From: Clitoria ternatea
Lineage: Eukaryota > Streptophyta > Magnoliopsida > Fabales > Fabaceae
Length of the DNA: 64,000 nt
Direction of reading: 5' to 3'
Assembly: GCA_037962975.1 (NCBI GenBank)
Contig: CM075669.1
Span: 80,582,001-80,646,000, forward strand
Positions 13,801 to 25,800 of the stretch are shown one piece after another. Each line of letters opens with the position of its first letter. The first letter of the stretch is position 1. Made by a program: the position numbers and the translations under genes. The notes beneath the pieces were generated by a model that did no database searches, was not told the DNA's origin, and saw only the letters and a program-made list of their open reading frames with translations.

Positions 13801-16800
13801 TCTTCGGATATCAAATACAAGTTAAAATGTCAATGATGCTCTGATGTGAAGTTTGCTGCATGCACTTGGTCAGAGATGCTCATGCTGGGTGTTGTTTGAT
13901 CCATTTTTAATGTTTTGTCAATTAAATGGAATTAGATGTTGTAGCTTGTTGCAAATCTTTGGTTACAGTTTAAAACACATACATTTCATTTTCATGCTCT
14001 TAACTCTCATTTTCCTTGTGGGAGAGGTTGGTAGTGTTGGCTGTTGAAAAGGCCTTAGATATATGCTTTAATTATGGGTTTCGTAAATAGGAAAATGGAA
14101 AACCCATATGGTTAGGGTAATCTCTACAATTTACAAATTATAACATCTATTGGTATTATAAATTCATGATGATGAGAGTATTTCTCTTACAGTGTTTTGG
14201 TAGGAAAAGAATTTTATTGAAAAGAGAGGACTGTTTAAGAAAAATTGAAAGAGACAAGATGTCCTGCTATCTGTTACCTCTTTCAATTTTTGTGTTCAGA
14301 TCTTCCCTCTTAGTAATATGCCATTTTGAGAAGCAGTGTAGTGGCAGGGCTATAATAGAAATTCAACCATTTTTTGGTTTTAAGATCATATAGATACCCA
14401 TTTCAATTTCTCAATCCTTATTCTCCTATAAGGGGAAGCTATGCTCTTGAGAAGCCAATTTGGAAATCCAAAGATCCATCTTAACTCAACTCTTTTGTTT
14501 TGACAGCAATAGTCCATAGGATTAACATTGACTTGTTGCAGGTCAATGCAACATAAGTCTGACCTTGCCTCATCTATTTCTCCATTGTTCAGTTGTGACC
14601 TACCATTGGAATAAACATTTTGGTTTTCTAGGTGAGAATTGGGTTTGTTGATCTTGTTGGATCAGTTTCTTCATGTTCACTTTATTGGGTTGATAATAAG
14701 GAAAATGAAACCTTGTGGCAATCTGCAATTGATGAGATTTCATAGGCCATGTGGTTGGAAAGAAAGGACTGCTTGTATCTTTTCCTTCAAATTTACTCGG
14801 TGGTAGAAAAGAATTGCTATATGTTCTCTTTGGTGTTCAACACATGGTTTATTTCAGGGGCTCTGTATTTTGTGTTTGTGCATTTTGGTTTTCTTTTTTT
14901 GGTCTGAGGATTCCTTATCCTCCATCTTTTTGTACTGCTTTCTCTTTCTAATTCTATTGTAAATCCCCATGAAGTAAAATAGACACCTATTGGAAAGACT
15001 TTTATGATGAGATAAAATACAATTTGTTGAAAGTCTCTCATTGATTAGAGATGTGACCAATTAATAGTATGAGGTGAAGGTAATTCTCATTTTATGAGCT
15101 AACTTTTAAGATTGAATTAGACTCAATATCCAAATTTAAGATGATATTAAAGTCTGACATAAATTCGTTATTGGGCCACTCGTGAGGGGGTATATTGAAA
15201 GTCCCATGTTATTGGGCTACCTGTATTTGTCCACACTTCATATGTTTATTCTTGGGCGTGACTCATTGGGCAGTGTGTTGAAAGTCTTACATTGACCAGA
15301 GATATGACCAATTAATAGTATATAAGCTAAGGGTAATCTTCATTCTAAGAGCTAGTTTTGAGGATTGGGTTAAACCTAATGTCCAAATTTAAGACTATTG
15401 CCCTCAGTATTCCAGCTTCATATTTTATTTTGTTTTTTTATCTGCTTGGTTTTCTCCAGTGAGTGTTTTCAGGTTATAAATTTCTTTCTTTTCTGCAGGC
15501 ACCTTGTTTTGTATTTGTGGATGAAATAGATGCTATTGCTGGAAGACATGCTAGGAAGGACCCACGGAGAAGAGCAACTTTTGAGGCTCTTATTGCACAA
15601 CTTGATGGGGAGTAAGTTATCGCTTCTTGAAATATTTCATTGTTAGAATTTAATTAATAAGAATCTATTAGCATAGAAAATCGATGCTACCCTTTCTTGT
15701 ATTTTATAAGAATTTATTTACTTGTATGACTTTGAAAAAGGTCCTGTCTACCAGACAGGAGAAAATATCAGATGAAAAATAACTAGAATTTGAAATTCAA
15801 CTATCATTGTATAATATTGAATCCATACTGAGATAAGTGGGTAAGGTACCCAAATCATATATGATGTATAAAAAATGATAGATGATATCCAATCATGTAG
15901 TGAGGTGAAGAAAGGGAAGAAAACAACTGGCAATCATTATCGTCAACTCATGTAACTTCAGAGTTGCACCTTACCTTTCTTCATGGTACCTTGGTTTATG
16001 GCCCAACAGATTATATACATGATTCCTAGGCTAATTTAGGAAGAAAAATATCTCTCTATCCTACCTTGTGTATCCCTTGATTCTTGGGGATTTTTCTAAT
16101 ACGTGTATGTATTTAACACATCATTGTATTAATTACAATAAAATCACAACCACAATTGGGAATTTGTTTTCATCTCTATTAATTTTTTCTTGTTAGTGAC
16201 TTTTTGTTTTCATTTATTTATGAAATTAGCAAGGAAAAAACTGGTGTTGACCGTGTATCCCTCAGACAAGCTATCATATTCATCTGTGCCACAAATAGGC
16301 CAGATGAATTAGATCTTGAATTTGTTCGTCCTGGACGTATTGATCGTCGTCTTTACATTGGTTTGCCTGATGCAAAGCAAAGAGTTCAAATTTTCAGCGT
16401 GCATAGTTCTGGAAAGCAACTTGCAGAGGATGTGGATTTTGGAAAGGTATAAGGTTCACTTATCTCTGGTTGATTTCTTTTTATGTTTAATTGAGCTCTT
16501 CAGTTGATTTCTAACCTTCACTAAATGCAGAGCTTCATTAGAGGAATATTTAAGTACATAAACATAGTTTAATGAATTCAAAAAGCACTCAAACTCAAGT
16601 ATACTTTAGAGTTAGGTACTTGTTGTCTTACTGTATGGGAAATATAAGAGCATGCCATTTTATGAAACAGATCGTGTTGAGTAGTGTTTCAAACTAAGGA
16701 AACCGATAGACATTGGATGAATTCCGTGTGTTTGAATACACATCGGAGTAGTATTTTGTAAATAGCAACGTAATAAATACAGGATCAAAATACAGTCATA

Positions 16801-19800
16801 TACAATCAATCCTAATTACATATTTCTATATTTACAATATTCTAACACTCCCCCTCAAGCTGGAGCATATAAATCATATGCACCAAGCTTGTCGCATATG
16901 TATTTAATGGGAGGACCCCTAAGAGACTTTGTGAGAACATCTGCCAATTGGTCATTGGAATTTACAAATTTCGTAACAATGTCCCCTGATACAATCTTCT
17001 CTCTTATGAAGTTGGAGTCTACTTCAATGTGTTTGGTCCTTTCATGAAACACCAGATTAGAAGTGTAGAAGGGACTAGACTTTTAGTCCTTATTTTTAAC
17101 TTTTCTGTTTTCTGCTAGCTGTAGGTTGTTAACTGACAGCTGTACTTCTCTGTTGATAGCTGTACTTTTCTGCCTTTATATAAATAGGCTCTTGTATCAT
17201 AATCATAAGATGAATAACATTTCCTAAATTTCAGTTTATTACTTTTCTCTCTTCTCTCTCTTCTCTGAAGCTAATATGGTATCACAGAGCACGGTTCAGA
17301 TCCAGTGCTTTGTAGTCGAGGTATGACGACGAATCCTCCACCGCCTCCGCCGCCTCCTTCACGGCCTCCTCAAGGTCCTGAACCGGTGAATCAGTATCCA
17401 CCGCATCATGTCGGAAATCTCCCTCTATCTTCTGCTCCGATCACCTTCTCGCACACAATCTCCGAGAAACTTGCGGACAACAATTATTTGCTATGGAAAC
17501 AGCAAATCGAACCGGTAATCAAAGGATATCGGTTGCACACCTATCTTCTCAATCCTTCAATTCCTTTTCGATTCGCATCTGATGAAGACCGTGTGAATAA
17601 TCGCTTGAGTCCTGCATATGCTGCATGGGAACAACAGGACCAATTACTTCTCTCCTGGCTTCAATCGTCAATCTCCGCTCCGATCTTGACTCGAATGATC
17701 GGATGTGTCCACTCCTATGAACTATGGGACAAGATCCATACGTACTATCACTCTCTCACTCGCGCAAAGGCAAGGCAGTACCGCACTGAACTTCGCACCA
17801 CGTCGTTGGAGAGCTGATCCATTTCTGAGTATGTTCTACGAATCAAGACTTTAGTGGACTCGCTGTTTGCTGTTGGCAACATTGTTTCCTTGCAAGAGCA
17901 GATTGATGTAATTTTGCAAGGTTTACCACGTGATTTTGAGTCAATTGTTACATTCATGAGCAGCAAAATTGATCTCATGTCCGTTGATGATGTTGAAGCA
18001 TTACTTCTTGCACATGAGGCTCGGTTAGAACGTTACAAAAAGGATGCAACAGATATCTCTGTTAACCTAGCTCACAAACCTCCTTTGATTGATCTTCTTT
18101 CATCTGAGTCGCGCCTTGCGATGGTTGCTGCCACTAATTCTCCTCAACAGCAGCCTCCTAGATCTAATTCCAATAATACCTCTTATGCTCGTGGCAGAAA
18201 TTTTCGTGGACGAGCTAGAGGCCGAGGTTGCTCATCTATACAGTGTCAACTCTGTTTTCGCTATGGTCATGATGCTTCCATCTGCTATCATCGATACAAT
18301 CAGAATTTTGTTCCTCGAGGCTCTCATTGGTCACAACCTCAATTTCGATCTCAATCTCATGGTAGACCACAGCATCCACCTAACCGACCACAAGCTTACA
18401 CTGCCAATGCTTACCCTTTCAGTGGTAGTTCTCCTGCTGCACAAGCCTGGTATCCTGACTCTGGAGCCTCAATGCACATAACCAACAATTCACAAAACTT
18501 TCAGCAGTTGTCTCCTTTTGAAGGTCATGAACAAGTCATCATAGGCAATGGTCAAGGTCTGAATATTAAATCTACAGGTTCTTCTGTGTTTTCCTCTCCT
18601 ATAAATCCTAAATTTTCTCTACTTCTTCAGAACATGCTCTTAGTTCCCTCAATAACTAAAAATCTCCTCAGTATCAGCAAGTTTGCTAAAGATAATGCTG
18701 TCTTTTTTTGAGTTCCATTCTGATTTTTGTCTTGTGAAATCTCAGGGTTCCAATGAGCCTTTGCTGTATGGTTCAGTAGGACCTGATGGACTCTATAGTT
18801 TCCCTACCCTGCAACTTCTTCCTCAGACTGCATCCATCTCTCAGCTTACCACTCCACAAGCCTTTTCCACTTTTGTTTCTCATGTAACCATGTCAACATG
18901 GCATGCTAGATTAGGACATCCAAATGTCAATACTCTTACTAATGTACTTACTTCATGTAATATTCCTATCATCAATAAAAATCAATTTGACTTTTGTTCA
19001 TCTTGTTGTCTTGGCAAGGCTCATAAATTGCCTTCTTATTCATCTTCACATTCTTATGCCCTGTTTGATTTAGTTTACAGTGACCTATGGGGTCCTGCCC
19101 CTGTCACATCTACTATGGGTTTTTCTTATTATGTTACCTTTATTGACTCCTATACACGTTTCACATGGATCTATCTACTTAAATCTAAATCTGACACCTT
19201 AACAGTTTTCCAGCAATTTAAAAAGCTTGTTGAAATACAATTTGGCACTCATATCAAAGCCATTCAAACTGACTGGGGTGGGGAATACAGGCCTTTTACA
19301 AAATTCTTAACAGAATGTGGCATCCTTCACAGAGTCATCTGTCCTCATACTCACCATCAAAATGGTATAGTTGAATGGAAACGTAGACATATTGCTGATC
19401 TTGGTCTAACACTGTTAGCTCATGCTAGTCTTCCTATAAAATTTTGGGATCATGCCTTCTTGACTGCTGTCTATCTCATTAATAGGCTACCTACTGCATC
19501 TCTTCAAACCAGAATTCCTTTTCAGCTATTGTTTCACCAAAATCCTGACTATTCCTTTCTCCGAATTTTTGGTTGTGCTTGCTTTCCTTTACTTAGGCCC
19601 TACAACAAAACTAAATTTCAGTTTCGATCCCAAGAGTGTATTTTTCTGGGGTATTCCACCTCACACAAGGGATACAAGTGTCTCTCAACAGAAGGAAGAC
19701 TCTATATCTCGAAAGATGTCCTATTCAATGAAACCAAATTCCCATTCACCACTCTTTTCCCATGTCGGTCCACTCTTTCCACCTCTGCTCCTGTTCCAGC

Positions 19801-22800
19801 TATTATTCCCTCTCCACCTGTCACTACATGGCTTAATACTGAAAATCAATTCTCTAGTCCTGCCAATCAGTCTACCAATTCCAATCCTACTTCTCCTCAG
19901 TCAAGTTCTACTTCACAATTGCCCAGTTCTGAACCTTCTAATCATACCTCATCCGCTGTACCTGATAACTTTCAACCCCAAAATACACATCCTATGATAA
20001 CCAGATCCAAGAGCAATCTTCTTCAGTCTACTGCTCTTTTAACACAACTTGAACCAAAATCTAATAAACAAGCCTTGTCCAATCCCCTGTGGCTTACGGC
20101 TATGCAAGAGGAAATCACTGCTCTTACCAAGAATCATACTTGGTCTTTAGTCAAGCTACGTCCAGGCCGCACTGCTATTGGTTGTAAGTGGGTTTTTAGG
20201 ATCAAAGAAAATCCGGATGGTTCAATAAATAAGTATAAAGCTCGACTAGTTGCCAAAGGCTTTCATCAGCAACATGGTTTTGATTTTACAGAGACTTTTT
20301 CTCCTGTTGTTAAGCCTCTAACTATCAGAATTATCATCACTCTTGCTCTCACTAATGGCTGGCAGCTAAGACAACTTGATGTGAGCAATGCCTTCTTGAA
20401 TGACATCCTTCATGAAGAGGTATACATGTCACAGCCTCCAGGTTTTGAATCTGCTGATAAAACCCTTGTTTGTAGGCTTCACAAGGCCATTTATGGTCTA
20501 AAACAGGCTCCTAGGGCCTGGTTTGAGAGGCTAAGAACTACTCTTCTACAATTTGGTTTCAAAGACAGCAGATGTGACCCTTCCTTATTCATCTACAACA
20601 ACAATTCCTGTGTAGTATATCTACTAGTATATGTAGATGACATAATTATCACTGGCAACTCTACCACATATATTCAGAAACTGGTTGATCAACTGCACAG
20701 TGTGTTTGCTCTTAAGCAACTTGGCCAACTTGACTATTTCCTAGGAATTGAAGTTAAACACTTACCCAATGGATCTCTCTTACTTACATAGTCCAAGTAC
20801 ATCAGGGACTTACTCATCAAAATAGATATGATTGAAGCTAATTCCATTGCCTCACCCATGGTTAGTGGCAGCAAACTTTCCAAATCCGGCTCAACTGCGT
20901 TTTCAGATCCATCTCTTTACAGGTCTGTGGTTGGAGCATTGCAATACTTGACTATTACAAGACCTGATCTGAGTTTATCTGTTAATAGGTCTGCCAATTC
21001 ATGGCATCTCCCTGTGAATCACACTGGATTGCTGTTAAAAGGATCCTGCGATATTTGAAAGGGACTATTGGTTTTGGTCTTCACTTCCTTCCTGCACCTC
21101 AGCTCTCATCTTATACTATTCGGGCCTACTGTGACTCTGATTGGGCTGCTGACCCTGATGATAGGAGATCTACTTCTGCCTCATGTATCTTCTTAGGCCC
21201 TAACCTGATTTCTTGGTGGTCCAAGAAACAATCGGTAGTTGCTAGATCTACTACTGAAGCAGAATACCGAAGTATGGCTCTAGCAAGTCAAGAAATCATT
21301 TGGAGTCAGTCATTACTATCTGAATTGGCTGTTCCTTTCTCTACTCCACTTATCTTGTGTGACAATCAAAGCACTGTAGCTCTTGCTCACAATCCTGTAC
21401 TGCATTCTCGCACTAAACACTTGGAACTGGACCTCTATTTTGTTCGCGAAAGAGTTCTTAAACAACAGCTGCAGGTCACTCATATTCCTTCTCAGGATCA
21501 GCTAGCTGATGCTCTGACCAAGGCTCTCTCTCCTTCCAGGTTTCAGGAGTTCAGATCCAAGCTCAGAGTGGGAGATTCCTCTAGTTTCTTCCCCACTTGA
21601 GCTTGTGCGGGAGTGTAGAAGGGACTAGACTTTTAGTCCTTATTTTAAACTTTTCTGTTTTCTGCTAGCTGTAGGTTGTTAACTGACAGTTGTACTTCTC
21701 TGTTGATAGCTGTACTTTTTTGCCTTTTTATAAATAGGCTCTTGTATCATAATCATAAGATGAATAACATTTCCTAAATTTCAGTTTATTACTTTTCTCT
21801 CTTCTTTCTCTTCTCTCTCTTCTCTAAAGCTAATAAGAAGAAATGTGCAATGCAGCTTGATTGTCACAAATGAGAGTCATAGATGTAGTTTCCCCAAATT
21901 TTAGTTCTTCAAGCAAGTGATTGAGCCATATGAGCTCACATGTGGCCAAAACCATGTCTCGGTACTCTGCTTCTGCACTTGACCGATGTGACATCCCAAG
22001 CACTGTTGAGGGCGGGAATTGATCGCTGGTGCATAGGCACGTACAAAGAGCGGTTCCAGGCAGGCTTCCAGTGGGAGGGACCCATGAATGAACTGAATAT
22101 ATACCGGAATGAAAGGGATCCAAAGATTGTATAGGTATTGGACTATACAGTTGAGGATAGCTTAAAGGAATGAATTCGTACTACCTATACCAACAAATGC
22201 ATTAGCCTTTTCGGTGGCCCATTACTTAAGGACTCCAAGGTTAAGCGTGCTTAACTTGGAGAAATTCTGGGATGGGTGACCTCCTGGGAAGTTCTCGGGA
22301 AGTGTGTGAGTGAGGACAAAAACACACTGGAAAGGTCTCGTGTTGGTCTGTGGGGAGAATCGTTCATTCTTGAAAAGCGGCTGGGGCGTTACAACCGCGC
22401 TACAACACTTTGCTTTTTACTCTTCCAAGAAACCAAGTTATCCCCAAGGAAGACACAATGCCCCGTTGTAGACCTCTTATCAATAGGAGATCCTGCCCAG
22501 TCAACATCTGAGTATCCAATTATTCGAGTATGACCCTTGTTTTCATACAAGAGTCCTTTACCTGGTGCCCCTTTGATATATTTTAAGATGCGGATGACTG
22601 TATCTCAATGACCTTCACAAGGGGAGTTGAGAAATTGACTTACTACACTGACTACAAAGGAAATGTCAGGACGTGTGACAGTAAGGTAATTCAACTTTTC
22701 AACTAGTCTTCTATATCTTTCTGGATCTGAGAGAGGCTCCCCCTGTTCTGGCATAAGCTTAGTATTAGGATCCATGGGAGTATCTACCGGTTGGTCCCCA

Positions 22801-25800
22801 TCAAGCCGGTCTCCTTCAAAATATCCAACGCATACTTTCTTTGAAAAATCACAACATCTGAACTAAATTGTGCCACCTCTATTCCTAAGAAGTAACGAAG
22901 CCTTCCAAGATCTTTTGTCTAGAAGTGATGATGTAAGTGTTGTTTTAAGAGAATAATACCAGTGTGATCACTACCTATGATGACAATGTCATCAACATAC
23001 ACACCCGAAGGTAGAATGGCGATAGAAAACAGAATGATCCGCCTCACTCCGAGTCATACCAAATTCTTCTACGACAGTACTGAATCTGCCAAACCATGTT
23101 CTTGGGGATTGTTTAAGACCATACAGGGACTTCCGAAGCCGACAAACCAATCCTGAACACTCCCCCTGAACAATAAAACCAGGTGGTTGCTCCATATATA
23201 CTTCTGTAAGATCACCATGGAGGAAGACATTCATGATGTCTAACTCAAAAAGAGGCTAATGACTAATGGCAGCAATGGAGAAGAATCGGCGTACAGAAGC
23301 CATCTTAGCCACCGAGGAGAAAGTATCACCATAGTCAAGGCCAAAAATCTGAGTATAGCCTTTGGCCACCAAACGAGCTTTCAAGCGATCAACAGAACCA
23401 TCTGGACCAATTTTAACTGTGTAGACCCACCTACATCCGACCACTGTCTTACCGGAGGGAAGAGGAACAAGATCCCAAGTTCCACTGCTTTGTAGTGCAC
23501 TCATTTCGTCAACCATGGCTTGCCGCCATCCAGGATGGGACAAAGCTTCACTTGCATTTTTAGGAATGGCAACAAAAGACAAAGAAGACACACCAATATA
23601 ATGGGAAGGTGACAGACGATGATAAGACAAGGCAACATAATGAGGAGAAGGATTACGAGTGGAACGAATACCTTTACGGATAGCAATAGGAAAACAACTA
23701 TCAGTGGGCGGAGCCGGAGGAGATGGAGGAGTTAGCTCTATAGCTGAGTCAGATGGAACTTCATCAGTTGGAACCTCCAGAGCAGGATGGGGCCGACGTT
23801 GATATACCTGAAGAGGACGAGATGGATTGGTCGGGATATCCGTGACCACCGGAGACTGATATGGGAGAAACAGAAACAGGACCAGAAGAAGTAGGACTAG
23901 ACACACGGTTCTCAACATCCGTCGAAAAATATGGAATAGACTAAAAAAAGGTAACATTAGCCGAAACAAAGTAACGATGAAGACTAGGAGAGTAACATTT
24001 GTAACCTTTTTGAGATCTAGTATAACCAAGAAACACACACTTAGTAGCTCGGGCAGAGAGTTTATCATTGTCCGTGCCAAGGTTGTGGACAAAACAAATA
24101 GAACCAAAAACACGAGGAGGTAAAGAATATAAAGACTGTTGAGGAAACAAGATGGAGTGAGGTACCTGATTATCAAGGACGGAGGAGGGCATGCGATTAA
24201 TTAAATAACAAGCTGTAAGGATAGCATCCCCCCAAAACCGATGGGGAACATTACCATGTAAAAGAAGTGTACGGGTGGGTTCGACAAGATGTCGATTTTT
24301 CTTTCGGCAATGCCATTCTGTTGAGGAGTATGAGCACAAGATGTTTGATGTAAAATCCCATGGGATGCCATAAAATTTTGAAATGCAATAGAGAGATATT
24401 CACGGGTATTATCACTACGCAAGATACGTATAGGAACACCAAACTGAGTTTTGATTTAATTACAAAAATTTTGAAAGATTGAAAATAACTCAACGATTTT
24501 TCATTAAAAATAACCGGGTACACCTAGAGAAATCATAAATAAAAGTAACAAAATATTGATAGCCCAAATTAGACACTGTACGACACGGACCCCAAATATC
24601 AGAATGAACTAAGCTAAAGGGAGATGCAGCTCGACCTAAGACTCGATTATTAAAAGAAGTACGACTATGTTTACCTAATTGACACGACTCACAAGATAAT
24701 GTAGACAACTTGGAAAGAGTGGGCACCATTATTTGCAATTTATGAAGACTTGGGTGACCCAACCGAGCATGGAGGAGACTGGAATCAACCGCTGACCCAA
24801 CATGTGCAGAAGGTTGAAGTTGATAAAGCCTATGTGACTCACATCCGGTGCCAATCATCCGTCCTGAACTCCGGTCCTGGATGAAAACAGAATTTTTAGT
24901 AAATGAGACAATGCAATCAAGAGAGTGAGTCAAACGACTAATGGATAATAAATTAAAAGGAGACCCAGGCACATAAAGAACATTGTCAATAGATAAAGAA
25001 GGAAGGGGATGAACAATGCCAAGTCCGTGAGATGGAGTTTGGGACCCATTGGCCATAGTAATAGAAGGTAAACAATTAGAACTAGAAAACATAGAGATTA
25101 AGGACTTGTTACCAGTGATATGATCAGTGGCCCCAGAGTCAAGGACCCAAGGACCAAGAGAATGAGAAACACCAACAAAAGAATTACCCGTTTGCACTAC
25201 AGAAGCTGTGGAACCTGAAATTTTAGACTCCTCTAACCACTGAAGATAGTTATCGTAAGTAGGTGTGGGCACAGCTGGCGGTCCAAACGAAGGGGTGGTG
25301 GTGTGTGGCTCAGGCACTCCAGCAGGGGCTTGCACAACATTTGCCATTCGTGGGGGGCGACCATGTAATAGGAAACAACGGTCAATAGTATGTCCAAGCT
25401 TATGGCAGTGTTTACATTTTGGGCGAGGTCTGCCAAAACGACGATTGTTGGTGCGGTCCTGAGCAATCAAAGCAGAAGTGTCAACCTCAACAGGAATAGG
25501 CACCGACAAAGCAAGTACATGTGCGGGAGACTTGGCCTTGGCACGAATGAGAGTGGACCAAGTAGAATCCATGGTAGGGACCACAGGAGAGCCAAGAATT
25601 TGCTCACGAACAACCTCATACTTAGGAGGGAGACCGTGTAATGCTAACGCCATAAAGAACTTGCGACGGTTCTCAAGATCTGTGGATGGATTGTTAGCCA
25701 AGGGAAGAACTTCATTCAAATCATGAAGAACACCACTAACCTTGCCCAGATAATCAGAGATAGGACCACTAATCTGCTAAGGAGTAAGCAGCTGCATAAG

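Larger units (their letters stand above)
17064..21835 (+). mobile_element. copia element D (plus), nested in element C
   Basis: A 4772-bp element with perfect TSD AGAAG (17059-17063 and 21836-21840), inserted in the RNase H of element C. The LTRs (213 and 222 bp) differ at about five positions plus a 9-bp length change in a CT-rich tract, so it is younger than C. All copia domains are present in order, but two nonsense codons and two frameshifts break the polyprotein. It has the same orientation as FTSHI4. Confidence 0.93.

Noticed and set aside
17305..17322. Upstream start (GTG) for element D gag
   Set aside because: The ATG at 17323 precedes the conserved proline-rich start; the upstream codons follow the PBS and show no conservation.
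19569..19997. 142-codon frame overlapping element D pol
   Set aside because: Shadow frame in the Ser/Pro-rich integrase-RT linker.
22230..22312. 5S rRNA gene
   Set aside because: Only the 3' half of 5S is present and it is embedded in an LTR; the same arrangement recurs in element F, so it is a transposon promoter rather than an rRNA gene.
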